Part shown: positions 1 to 7,308 of the stretch, piece by piece
How positions within the stretch are numbered: position 1 is the first letter of the stretch
How the letters are laid out: each line of letters begins with the position of its first letter
NCBI GenBank assembly: GCA_910577945.1
Contig: CAJTNI010000004.1
Location: 1 to 64,000, forward strand
Direction: 5' to 3'
DNA: 64,000 nt
DNA from: an uncultured Christensenella sp.
GTDB taxonomy: Bacteria; Bacillota; Clostridia; Christensenellales; Pumilibacteraceae
Position numbers and translations under genes: made by a program
The notes under the pieces: model-generated
Told to the model about the DNA's origin: nothing
The model's input: only the letters and a program-made list of their open reading frames with translations
Databases searched by the model: none

Positions 1-374
1 ACGTTTTCCTTCGGGAAAAAACGCTCTATATCGTCGAAACGGTTAGCCGACAGCAACACGGACAATAGGTCCCAATCCGTTGACATCATAGTGAGCCGTT
101 CCAGCGTGGTAACGGTATACAGCGTATCGTCAAGATAACGCATGTCGTCTTCCTGTAACGCAAGCATTGCGCCGAGATACAGAAGATTATAGTCGTCGCC
201 GCCGAGCAGTCTGAGCCACATCTCGATTTGATATTCTTCGGATTTGTTGAAGAAACCGATATTGCGCCCGATTTGTTCGCGTTCAAAGCTGTCCATATCA
301 TAATAGTAATATGCTTTATCCGCAATATCATAATAAAGACTAACCAGCTTATCCTTTTGCGCTTTTGTCATCAT
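1..374 (-). CDS. Unknown acidic protein, truncated by window edge
   Basis: An open frame runs from ATG at 374 to the window edge without a stop, giving the first ~124 residues. The start is preceded by AAAGGAG about 10 bases upstream; a second ATG follows immediately. The visible part is soluble, acidic and tyrosine-rich near the N terminus (a DKAYYYYDMDSF stretch), with no signal peptide, membrane segment or motif I recognise. It is transcribed from its own promoter at 478-506 with a ~100-base leader and is not co-transcribed with the phage-like genes to its right. The function is unknown and the C terminus lies outside the window. Confidence 0.75.
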   Translation of the reverse strand, partial: MMTKAQKDKLVSLYYDIADKAYYYYDMDSFEREQIGRNIGFFNKSEEYQIEMWLRLLGGDDYNLLYLGAMLALQEDDMRYLDDTLYTVTTLERLTMMSTDWDLLSVLLSANRFDDIERFFPKEN

Positions 375-477
375 GCTGTGGTTTCTCCTTTGTCACGCAT
401 ATAATTTCCGTATTAAAATACACCTGCTAAAATTAACGTTTTAGGTACGTCTCTTCCAAAATATATTCACGATAGAT

Positions 478-506
478 AGTATAATACAATTTTCTTAATA
501 TTGCAA
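478..506 (-). promoter_or_regulatory. Promoter of the edge-truncated gene
   Basis: On the minus strand -35 TTGCAA (501-506), a 17-base spacer and -10 TATACT (478-483). It leaves a leader of about 100 bases before the AGGAG site and ATG at 374. Confidence 0.7.
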
Positions 507-771
507 GTACTTAATAAACAAGAATCCCATTGTATATCAAAATCAATACCACGTTTCGCAAACTACAAAACAGGATTTTTTTAAATATATTAGATAGCAG
601 GTTATTATCGTATATGACAAGTCGCGAATGCAAATCCCGTTTTTAATCAAAACAAATCAAAGTACGGCGGTTAAAACCAAAAACAAATACTGTCACAAAC
701 ACGCTATGTAAATAGCGCCCGAAAGCCTATGTTTTCAAGCGCTATTTGGTAGGTCGGCATTTTCGTCATCC

Positions 772-930
772 ACTGCGCACCGAATTTATTATCTATGCAC
801 ATATATTTTTAATGTTTTTACTACAACGTCCTTTAATCGTTATACCTGCGGTGCGCTTCTCATTTGCAAGTGTACCACCGAAACAGCCTCCGCTATGCGG
901 AGGCTGTTTCGGTGTCTTTGTTGGACAAAA
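772..930. repeat. Direct repeat copy A flanking the phage-like cassette
   Basis: About 159 bp matching 3516-3671 in the same orientation. The best conserved stretch starts at CTTTAATCGTTATACC (831) and runs to the palindrome and the following GTTGGACAAAA. Copy A contains a perfect 18-bp stem with a 3-base loop (876-914). It abuts the stop codon of the radical SAM gene. Confidence 0.8.
876..914. repeat. Perfect 18-bp stem hairpin in repeat A
   Basis: CACCGAAACAGCCTCCGC, loop TAT, then its exact reverse complement. It has no T-run on either side, so it is not a standard intrinsic terminator, although it lies just downstream of the minus-strand cassette and may stabilise or end that transcript. 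The copy in repeat B has lost perfect pairing. Confidence 0.85.
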
Positions 931-957
931 ATACTGTCTACTAAAAATTTATGTCAA

Positions 958-1743
958 TCATACAACAATATATTTATCCGCATCAATTTCTTCGCTCCGA
1001 GTCAAATCCGCAACAAAAGGCTGCAAACTGCGTTTTATGTAAATTTGTTTATTTGCACCGCGCAACATACTCAAACATTCCATAGCAAAGCCACGCCAAT
1101 CAATTCCTTTATCCAATCCGCGATAATTATTTAGCTTGCCGATTTTATACAAGTCAACGCTATTGTCTTTAAGCGTTTGCTCAATCAGCTTAATACTTTC
1201 GTTAGGGTCGATTACAGGCTCGAAACTCGCAAATGTTTTTATACCTTCGTTATGTATAGATTTAAGGACATACATGCGTTCCGTAGGCGTCGCCGCACCG
1301 CTCTCCCACTCTTTGCTTTTTTGCTCGTCCAAAAATGTTAACGTTGCTCCAATCGCTATGCGACTGCCGAATTGCTTAAATAAATCCAAATCGCGCAAAC
1401 ACCTGTTACCGCCTTTTGTGAGAATGGCTATCGGTGCGCCGTAGCGCAAAAATAATTCGACAGAATTCCTTGCCGTTTGTCCGTTATCGATACTCTCGCA
1501 ATAAATATCGCCTATAAACGACAGCATTATTTGCTTGTCGAATTTTTTGCAGACAAGCTCTTTTTCGATATTTTTAAGAATATCCTTGCGTGGAGTGGGT
1601 GCAATAAAATACTCACTTTCTCTACGTTGCAAAGTATGCGGCGCGTAGCAATACTTACACCTATGCGTGCAAGACAAATATATGTTGCAAGCGTACGGAC
1701 TGTATTCTCGCGCCGCACCTTTTGGTTCATAAATAACCGACAT
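958..1743 (-). CDS. SPL-family radical SAM protein (phage-associated)
   Basis: A 261-residue radical SAM enzyme. The cluster motif is C25-x3-C29-x2-C32 (SCTHRCKYCYAP), in the spore photoproduct lyase-like (SPL/COG1533) style: short N-terminal strand, 4Fe-4S site, then a partial TIM barrel. Cysteine content after the cluster is low and no SPASM domain is visible. Such proteins recur beside ParB-like and methyltransferase genes in phage genomes of Clostridia; the substrate is unknown. It is the last gene of the four-gene cassette, yet it has its own promoter whose -10 box ends six bases before the ATG, with no ribosome binding site, so it may be translated from a leaderless mRNA. Confidence 0.85.
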   Translation of the reverse strand: MSVIYEPKGAAREYSPYACNIYLSCTHRCKYCYAPHTLQRRESEYFIAPTPRKDILKNIEKELVCKKFDKQIMLSFIGDIYCESIDNGQTARNSVELFLRYGAPIAILTKGGNRCLRDLDLFKQFGSRIAIGATLTFLDEQKSKEWESGAATPTERMYVLKSIHNEGIKTFASFEPVIDPNESIKLIEQTLKDNSVDLYKIGKLNNYRGLDKGIDWRGFAMECLSMLRGANKQIYIKRSLQPFVADLTRSEEIDADKYIVV

Positions 1744-1749
1744 ATTTTA

Positions 1750-1778
1750 ATTATAACACATTATACCAATCGAGTCAA
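1750..1778 (-). promoter_or_regulatory. Leaderless-type promoter of the radical SAM gene
   Basis: -35 TTGACT (1773-1778), 17-base spacer, -10 TATAAT (1750-1755), then six bases (TAAAAT) and the ATG at 1743. The expected transcription start falls at or next to the start codon. Confidence 0.75.
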
Positions 1779-2327
1779 TCCGTTAACCGTAAAATAGCCG
1801 TAATGCTTTGTAAAGTTTCCTATGGATTCCATATAACTCACTTCTTTTACCCCGAAATCATATAACATCGCATAAAACAACTCAAACGCATATTCGGTAA
1901 TTAGATTATGACATTTATCATATATCTTTTTAAGATTAAACATATCAAGACATTGTCGACTTATACCGCTCAAACGATTGGATATGGCGGTATATATAAT
2001 TATCGTCCCGTCTTTCAACGTTTTATTGTTAAAGAGTTTATATATTACATCAAAAGGAACTCCGCAACTGTCACAGTCGATAATATTAAACGCGCTCAAA
2101 TCAAGCGAATCAATAAGCTTTTTGCAATCGGCAGTTATATTTTTTCCTTTTCCTTTTTGAATTTCAACCCCATAATACTTTTCCTTATCGAAATAACTCC
2201 ACAATATATTGTTCCCCGCATATAAATCCAATACACGAAGTTTATCTAATGATTCGACTGCTCTTTTTCTTAATGCAACCTTATTCACAATCGACGCATT
2301 ATCTGTTTTAATTAAGTGAAGACTCAA
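1761..2327 (-). CDS. Methyltransferase-fold protein of the phage cassette
   Basis: 188 residues. Residues ~31-55 read VLDLYAGNN...YYGVEIQKGKG, matching the motif I glycine loop and following acidic strand of Rossmann-fold SAM-dependent methyltransferases; a CDSCGVPFD stretch near residue 95 is where a catalytic motif would lie. No NPPY or DPPY motif is seen, so this is not an ordinary DNA adenine methylase. The likely start is TTG at 2327, inside the end of the ParB-like gene in another frame (20-base overlap), preceded by a GGGGGTGG stretch; no early ATG exists. Close relatives are annotated as hypothetical in phages. Substrate unknown; it could also be a catalytically inactive relative. Confidence 0.7.
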   Translation of the reverse strand: MSLHLIKTDNASIVNKVALRKRAVESLDKLRVLDLYAGNNILWSYFDKEKYYGVEIQKGKGKNITADCKKLIDSLDLSAFNIIDCDSCGVPFDVIYKLFNNKTLKDGTIIIYTAISNRLSGISRQCLDMFNLKKIYDKCHNLITEYAFELFYAMLYDFGVKEVSYMESIGNFTKHYGYFTVNGLTRLV

Positions 2328-2853
2328 CTTCCACCCCCTCTACTCTTTGTAAAGCATTGATAAGCTCTATCACTTTATCGTTGAGATTTACGTCCAATGA
2401 AATTAAGTAATGAACTTTATTGTAAGGCTTCAAAAACGATTTTTTAAGACTCGTTAGTTTTTCGTCAAACTGTTCGAGCTTGATACCGTAATCGCCGAAA
2501 TCAAATGCGCTTTGAAGTTCGCGTAATTCACGCATAAGCTTCATATCGTCAAAGCCCGTTTCGAGATTGAGCGAATTGTGTACTATAACATAAGCGCGCA
2601 TTTCATCTTTCGAAAGATAATCCAAGCGAACGCAAGGCAATTCGGACATTTTTAAGCGTTTTGCCGCTTCGATTCTTCCGTTGCCTTCCAATACAATATT
2701 ATTTTCGCCGTATATTCCAAGCGGGTCGTTAAATCCGAACTTTGCTATGGAATTTTCAATATGTTCGATTTGCTTTTCCGTATGTATTTTTGTATTTCTA
2801 TCATACGGAGTCAATTTGTCTATCGATATATATTCGATTTTTAGTTCTTCCAT
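2308..2853 (-). CDS. ParB-like nuclease-domain protein (phage type)
   Basis: 181 residues with an N-terminal ParB/Spo0J-type domain: the ISIDKLTPYDRNTKIH opening (box I-like) and LEGNGRIEAAKRL (residues ~56-68), the equivalent of the CTP/phosphate-binding GHHR-type box. There is no helix-turn-helix of chromosomal ParB length. Phage versions pair with methyltransferases or terminases and act on DNA. Start ATG 2853 overlaps the terminase stop by one base (TAATG), with AAGGAG upstream, so the two are translationally coupled. Confidence 0.85.
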   Translation of the reverse strand: MEELKIEYISIDKLTPYDRNTKIHTEKQIEHIENSIAKFGFNDPLGIYGENNIVLEGNGRIEAAKRLKMSELPCVRLDYLSKDEMRAYVIVHNSLNLETGFDDMKLMRELRELQSAFDFGDYGIKLEQFDEKLTSLKKSFLKPYNKVHYLISLDVNLNDKVIELINALQRVEGVEVESSLN

Positions 2854-3263
2854 TATTTTCTCCTTGCTTCGGGCGTCAGCCTTAAATCTTTTAAAAGTTT
2901 TTCAAGAAATTTATTGCACTCGGTCCAAGTTTTGTAATGCTCGTTTTCTTTTACCATAACTTTCGGTGTCATTCCGTCCGAGCAAATGCCGGTGACGATA
3001 CGTATATATCTTTCGGGATTTTTGTTGTACTCCTGCCAAGCTCTGTCACGCATTATTTTCGCTTGACAGTATTGCCGCACAAGCTCGATGTCCGCCGTCG
3101 TTTTTTTATAACGTGTACTCGATATAATAAGCGTCGTAATTTCTTCCCACACAACGCACTCTTCCTCGGTTAAGTTCGTCGGCGCTTGCAACAGCTTGTT
3201 ACTTTCTTCCAATTCCTCTTGATACGTTTTCGATGGTTTGATTCTTGTTTGTTCTGTTCCCAT
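2853..3263 (-). CDS. Phage terminase small subunit, P27 family
   Basis: 136 residues from ATG 3263, chosen because GGAGG sits six bases upstream; in-frame sequence further 5' is leader. The middle carries the P27-type core (VRQYCQAKIMRDRAW, residues ~70-85) and the protein ends in the family's C-terminal signature LRLTPEARRK. The small subunit recognises phage DNA and loads the large ATPase/nuclease subunit, but no large subunit, portal or capsid gene is present, so the cassette is a remnant or a satellite-like piece. First gene of the minus-strand cassette. Confidence 0.85.
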   Translation of the reverse strand: MGTEQTRIKPSKTYQEELEESNKLLQAPTNLTEEECVVWEEITTLIISSTRYKKTTADIELVRQYCQAKIMRDRAWQEYNKNPERYIRIVTGICSDGMTPKVMVKENEHYKTWTECNKFLEKLLKDLRLTPEARRK

Positions 3264-3284
3264 GTTTTCCTCCTTTTTCGGGCA

Positions 3285-3314
3285 ACAAAAAACGGAAGCC
3301 GTTAAGATTCCGTT
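3285..3314 (-). terminator. Hairpin plus T-run in the terminase leader (attenuator candidate)
   Basis: On the minus strand AACGGAA (3308-3314), a 10-base loop, TTCCGTT (3291-3297) and a T-run follow. It lies between the putative promoter and the ribosome binding site of the terminase gene, where it would attenuate transcription. Confidence 0.5.
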
Positions 3315-3345
3315 TCGATAAGGGCACAATGTTTCCCTCACTTTT

Positions 3346-3375
3346 ATTATAACACACCTTGTCAAGTCCATGAAA
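3346..3375 (-). promoter_or_regulatory. Putative promoter of the phage cassette
   Basis: A good -10 TATAAT (3346-3351) with only a weak -35 (TTTCAT, 3370-3375, 18-base spacer). A TTGACA (3360-3365) is present but just 8 bases from the -10, too close to act with it. Confidence 0.4.
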
Positions 3376-3450
3376 TCATAACTACTATTCTTTCGACTTT
3401 CAATATATAAGCCGACAATATCCGTTATCGGAAAATGCCGACTTTTTCGT

Positions 3451-3469
3451 TGATACACCCGACAAGATT
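3451..3469. other. att-like duplication of tRNA-Arg 3' end (left boundary)
   Basis: TGATACACCCGACAAGATT matches the 3' end of tRNA-Arg(CCG) at 21596-21614 (TGGTACACCCGACAAGATT) in 18 of 19 bases, same orientation. The match covers the CCA, acceptor 3' strand and T-stem 3' half and stops inside the T-loop. The rest of the tRNA is absent, so this is not a tRNA pseudogene by decay but has the form expected of an attachment-site duplication. Confidence 0.7.
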
Positions 3470-3515
3470 GCCCGGATTCGCGGCGGGCTTTGGGCTTTGC
3501 CCAAGCGCCTAGCGA

Positions 3516-3671
3516 ACTGCGCACCGAACGTACTATCTATTTATTTGTATTTACTGTTTTTTCTATGGTATCCTTTAATCGTTATACCTGCGGTGCGCTT
3601 CTCATTTGCGAATGTACCATAAAAACAGCCCCCGCTATGCGGAGGCTGTTTCGGTGTGTGTGTTGTACAAA
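3516..3671. repeat. Direct repeat copy B
   Basis: Copy of 772-930 in the same orientation, sharing ACTGCGCACCGAA at its left, the long block from CTTTAATCGTTATACC (3572) and the AACAGCC...GGCTGTT palindrome. The stem in this copy has several mismatches. Confidence 0.8.
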
Positions 3672-3725
3672 ATAACACTTTTCGGCGGTATTTTAGTATG
3701 TCAGTTGTACAAAATAACACTTTTC
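3662..3725. repeat. Two copies of a 22-bp repeat, 42 bp apart
   Basis: GTTGTACAAAATAACACTTTTC occurs at 3662-3683 and 3704-3725. Related sequences are at 918-935, 20987-21043 and 21427-21450. Two units with unlike flanks are not enough for a CRISPR array. Confidence 0.7.
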
Positions 3726-3870
3726 CAAAAGATGCGCTTTATGCAAAGCTTTTGCGCTATCGGGTTGGGCAGTATACTCTTACCCGACCCGTTGCTTCCT
3801 TACAGTACGGTGAGCGGCTCGATGTAAGATATTGTACCGCAACCGCTATACCAAAAACGGAACTTTATTT
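3701..3870 (-). pseudogene. Decayed fragment of an AAA-family ATPase
   Basis: One minus-strand frame reads IEPLTVL-stop-GSNGSGKSILPNPIAQKL and then ends in TGA at 3701. It parallels the Walker A region of the intact ATPase at 33702-34613 (VTVLYGGNGSGKS, then IAQSLGLKR): the tyrosine codon has become TAA (3800-3802) and nothing beyond the Walker A helix remains. The end of the fragment runs into the 22-bp repeat. Not expressed as an ATPase. Confidence 0.65.
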
Positions 3871-3884
3871 TAAATAGTAAAATC

Positions 3885-3908
3885 AATCCGCTTGGGCTAC
3901 TACGGATT
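3885..3908 (-). terminator. Weak terminator candidate at the end of the GTPase operon
   Basis: AATCCG and CGGATT pair across a 12-base loop and are followed on the minus strand by GATTTTA. Position, 12 bases after the lipoprotein stop, supports it more than its strength. Confidence 0.35.
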
Positions 3909-3919
3909 ATTCTTACTTG

Positions 3920-4624
3920 CTACTCTATGTCGTTTAGGCGAAAAGTCACGCCGGTAATGCACTTTAGCGTTTCGGATTTACCATTTACCGTGAGGGTGCG
4001 CGTTTCGGTCGTCGTTTCAAGCGCGTCGGCAAAGCATATATCGTTATACGGCTTCATGGTGGCTGTAACAAACTCGTAGCCTTCCTTGTACGCACTGACT
4101 ATGCTGTCCTTATGAACAGGCTCCAAATCAAAGTTGCCGTTGGTGTCGAACGACCACACTGTGTTGCCGTCGATCCTAAGCTCCGCGCCGGTCGCAACCG
4201 TTTCGCCATCAGACTGCAGCACCACCTTGCCCGACAAGAAGTAGAAATCACTTATTTGCTTTCCGTCATCGAGCTTGATGATAACTACACGCATTTGACC
4301 GTCGTACTTCACATATCTGAAGCTGTCCGAAGCAAGCCCAAGCTTTGCGGTATTGTCCTCGTCCGACCCAATGGGAATGGATATCTCGAACATACCCTGC
4401 GCGTCCGACGTACCCACGACCTCGCCGTCGTAGTATATTTGCTCTTGCAGCGGAACGTACGACGCCGTTCTCACCACGCCGCTAACAGTGACGTAATGCT
4501 TGAAATTATCACCGCCGTTGTTGCCGTCGTTGCCGTCGTTGCAAGCGACGCACAGCATGCAGCATACGACTGCCGTAACGAGCGTCAAAATTACGCTTGC
4601 GATTTTAGTCCTGATTGAAGTCAT
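3920..4624 (-). CDS. Lipoprotein with carboxypeptidase-regulatory-like domains
   Basis: 234 residues. A type II signal peptide (hydrophobic residues ~8-25, lipobox LCVAC with Cys ~28) is followed by an Asn/Gly/Asp-rich linker typical of surface lipoproteins. The mature part looks like two small beta-sandwich repeats: VSGVVRTASYVPL...GTSDAQGMFEISIP and a second SGKVVLQSDGETV...FDTNGNFDLEP, the pattern of carboxypeptidase-regulatory-like (Ig-like) domains. Last gene of the 11-gene operon; its start overlaps the 3' end of the LRR gene by 20 bases, so the two are probably coupled. It would sit on the outer face of the membrane next to the LRR protein. Ligand unknown. Confidence 0.8.
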   Translation of the reverse strand: MTSIRTKIASVILTLVTAVVCCMLCVACNDGNDGNNGGDNFKHYVTVSGVVRTASYVPLQEQIYYDGEVVGTSDAQGMFEISIPIGSDEDNTAKLGLASDSFRYVKYDGQMRVVIIKLDDGKQISDFYFLSGKVVLQSDGETVATGAELRIDGNTVWSFDTNGNFDLEPVHKDSIVSAYKEGYEFVTATMKPYNDICFADALETTTETRTLTVNGKSETLKCITGVTFRLNDIE

Positions 4625-7304
4625 AATAATCTATTACCACCTTTGCAATGTATTTTAATCCACTCGGCACACTCGTAAAGCCGTTGTGTGAGATTTTTAG
4701 ATATTTCAGTTTGGAATGGGTGCTTTGCTTAATGGCATCGGTTATTTGCGAGGAACTCGCGCCGATGCCGTAGATTTGCAGCCATTCGAGATGAGTACAC
4801 TTTTTCACGATAGAGAGAATTCCCGACGTGTTGGTGCTTATGCCGCCGAGATTGAGCCGCACCAGATTGGAGCAGAAGCTCGCGTTGTCTATAAGCGACA
4901 TTTGCGTACTGTTACCCAGCACGCTGTTACCGCCGAGGTACAGCTCGCGCAGGTTTTTCAGCGTTTGCAAACCGTCGATACTTGTGATAGCGTTGTTCGC
5001 CACGTCGAGCGAGAGCAGGTTTGGCGTATTCTTCGTGAACGCGAGGTCTTTGATCTTGTTGCTGTCGCTTGGAGTGTCTGACGGCATGTATATGATTTTA
5101 ACGGTATCGTTCGTTTGCGTACACGTTACGCTTGTAATCGCATTACCAGAAAGCATGAGCCTCGTTGCATGAACGGAATTGAGATTGAGCGACGTTAGAC
5201 GGTTGTTGGTAAGGTCAAGCGTTTCTATAACGCTGCCGAGAACCACGAAGCCGGTAAGCCGGTTGTCGCTCAAATCGAGCATGGTTATTTTCTCAAAGCC
5301 CGAAAAAATCGCCGACGTGAGTGACAATTTGTAAGCGTCGACCGTGCCGACGGTGACATTGGACTGTGCGCTCGCGCTAACGCCGCTACTTTTCGGTTCG
5401 ATAGTCAATTTCGTGATGGTTAGCTTTTCGCTTGCGTCAAGTATCTTCGTAAAGTCTATCTCGCCGCCGCGTACGTGCAGCGCGCGCATAACAACACCTG
5501 CGAACGCGCCCTTGCCGAACGTGATATTGCCGTTCATGGTGAAATCGACTAACCCGCTGTTCGCGAACGCTTGGTCGTATATCCCGACTATTCTACTCGG
5601 AATTACTATACTTCCGCCCGTCGCGCCGCAGTCCTTGAACGCGCCGCAGCTCACGGTCGTGACCTTAGCGGGGAAATCATTTTCGGCAACGGCAATTTCC
5701 TTAGAGCCGTTATACTTAACAATCGTTTTGCCGACGACCAAGAATTCGTTTACCTCGGTGAATGCGTTCCGCCATATAGTGCCGGCAAACGCGTCGTTAC
5801 CGACGTACGTCACGTTTTCGGCGCCAAGCACTTCCTCGAACTTGTTGCACCGGTTGAACGCGCCGTCCGCAATGTACTCAATCGTCGACGGGACAAGCAC
5901 CCGCGTGATTTCCGCATTATCGGAAAACGCATCCGTGCCTATTCCATAAATGTTCTCGCCGTCATAGCTGTCGGGGAGATACAAGCACGTCTTGTCCAAA
6001 ACGTCGGTGCAGTTTTTCCACGCGTCGGTAAGCCCGACGATATACTGCTTTCCACCGATCGTTTCGTAACTGAACCATTCCGTAGGAGTGTCCATCCACA
6101 CTGCATACAAGTGAATACCGGGTGCGGCAAGCTTTCTGACCGCGTCGTTGGTGTACGAATTATCTTCGCTGTCTTTCCATCCGGAAACGACCCTACCCGT
6201 TTTGCCGTAAACCGGCAGCTGTGCTTTTGCCGACACCTTTATATACGACAGCGCGGGGCAATCCTCGGAAACCTCGTCGTTGTGCAGGACTACGTACGCA
6301 TCCCCCTCTTCGTACTCGCCGTCGTAAGGAAAAAGTCGATTGACGTAAGCCGACCACGCCTCGGAATAGACGTACTCGCTCAACAAATTAGACTTGAAGC
6401 AGTAATCATATTCGGATGATTTATTTACGCAGTTCACCACTACGCCCGACGTGAATACTATCGTTTGCAACGACGAAAATTCTTTCAGTTCGGCAAGGTC
6501 CATTTGCGTCGCGCTCACTGCGACAGTGCGCATAGCGCGTATTTCGGTGGGCGACAGCAGCGTTTCGCCTGCAAACCGCAAGATATCGTTACCCAGTCCG
6601 ACGTTCGGCATATTGATAGTAAAATCGATAGCCGCGAAAAAAAGCGACGCGTTATGCTCGTCGGTAAGCTTGAACCGCAGCCGTCCCGAGCCTAAGCCGA
6701 TAGCGGTCAACTCCACCTCTTTTTTGTTATAAGCGTAATCGAACGCCGTCTTTTGCGTTCCGCTCGCGTCCTCCGCGGAAAGCGAAACGTAATCCTCGAC
6801 CTCGAAGCTTCCGCCGGAAGTTACTACCTCCAATACGACATTCTCGCCTGACGTAAGCTGTAGCGTTTGACTGCCGGTGTATGCCGTGCGTTTGTTCTCG
6901 GAATCGCGAATGACGAGTCCCATTACCGCGCCCAAGCCTTCCACCACGTTGACCTTGACGGTCGCCGACGCGGCAGTGTTCGTATCGGTAACCGTTACGT
7001 AAACGCTGTGCGCAGGCACCGACACTACCGATATTACGCCGTCGTTCGACACGCGCACGGCGTTAGCCGACGACGCGTACTCGAAGTTCGCCTCAACAGT
7101 TTTTCCGTTCGCGTCTATAAGGATAGGCGACACAATATACCGATCGTTCACGTAAACGTCTATCTCGTCCGGAACGATTATACTGTATTCGGCGGGTTCG
7201 TGGACCTTGTATTTAATTAGGAGATATACACCAAGCGCAATGCACGCGGCTAAAATGCCGGTCAGTACGCAAGATAATATCGTTATCGTCTTATTATTCC
7301 GCAT
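4605..7304 (-). CDS. Membrane-anchored surface protein with BspA-like and leucine-rich repeats
   Basis: 899 residues. An uncleaved N-terminal membrane segment (residues ~6-29) is followed by an Ig/BIG-like domain (~43-125) and a mixed region. BspA-type LRR_5 repeats span ~456-620 (IGTDAFSD, IADGAFN, VGNDAFAG). Regular LRRs span ~670-890 (LDLSDNRLTGFV, LDLTNNRLTSLNL, LYLGGNSVLG). Such proteins present repeat surfaces outside the cell for binding partners. The ribosome binding site (AGAAGGAT) overlaps the end of the GLUG gene four bases away, so it belongs to the same transcript as the upstream GTPase genes. No cell-wall sorting motif is seen. Confidence 0.85.
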   Translation of the reverse strand: MRNNKTITILSCVLTGILAACIALGVYLLIKYKVHEPAEYSIIVPDEIDVYVNDRYIVSPILIDANGKTVEANFEYASSANAVRVSNDGVISVVSVPAHSVYVTVTDTNTAASATVKVNVVEGLGAVMGLVIRDSENKRTAYTGSQTLQLTSGENVVLEVVTSGGSFEVEDYVSLSAEDASGTQKTAFDYAYNKKEVELTAIGLGSGRLRFKLTDEHNASLFFAAIDFTINMPNVGLGNDILRFAGETLLSPTEIRAMRTVAVSATQMDLAELKEFSSLQTIVFTSGVVVNCVNKSSEYDYCFKSNLLSEYVYSEAWSAYVNRLFPYDGEYEEGDAYVVLHNDEVSEDCPALSYIKVSAKAQLPVYGKTGRVVSGWKDSEDNSYTNDAVRKLAAPGIHLYAVWMDTPTEWFSYETIGGKQYIVGLTDAWKNCTDVLDKTCLYLPDSYDGENIYGIGTDAFSDNAEITRVLVPSTIEYIADGAFNRCNKFEEVLGAENVTYVGNDAFAGTIWRNAFTEVNEFLVVGKTIVKYNGSKEIAVAENDFPAKVTTVSCGAFKDCGATGGSIVIPSRIVGIYDQAFANSGLVDFTMNGNITFGKGAFAGVVMRALHVRGGEIDFTKILDASEKLTITKLTIEPKSSGVSASAQSNVTVGTVDAYKLSLTSAIFSGFEKITMLDLSDNRLTGFVVLGSVIETLDLTNNRLTSLNLNSVHATRLMLSGNAITSVTCTQTNDTVKIIYMPSDTPSDSNKIKDLAFTKNTPNLLSLDVANNAITSIDGLQTLKNLRELYLGGNSVLGNSTQMSLIDNASFCSNLVRLNLGGISTNTSGILSIVKKCTHLEWLQIYGIGASSSQITDAIKQSTHSKLKYLKISHNGFTSVPSGLKYIAKVVIDYYDFNQD

Positions 7305-7308
7305 AGTT

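Larger units (their letters stand above)
507..957. other. Gene-free AT-rich stretch with repeat copy A
   Basis: No coding region is supported here; the short open frames over 746-1134 run through repeat sequence and antisense to the radical SAM gene. The left half (507-700) is AT-rich without recognisable features. A weak inverted repeat (AAATAGCGC...GCGCTATTT) lies around 710-748. The right half holds repeat copy A and its long hairpin. Confidence 0.6.
3264..3919. other. Junction region with no intact gene
   Basis: Between the terminase and the lipoprotein gene lie, in order, the cassette leader with attenuator and promoter, the tRNA-3'-end duplication (3451-3469), repeat copy B (3516-3671), two short repeats (3662, 3704), a decayed ATPase fragment and a weak terminator. 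It looks like a recombination scar. Confidence 0.7.

Noticed and set aside
746..1134. Short plus-strand frames left of the radical SAM gene
   Set aside because: They lie in repeat A and run antisense to the radical SAM gene; no ribosome binding site.
3451..3469. Second tRNA gene
   Set aside because: Only the 19 bases of the tRNA 3' end are present; D-, anticodon and 5' T-arm are missing.
3662..3725. CRISPR-like repeats
   Set aside because: Only two units, 20-bp spacing and no cas gene.
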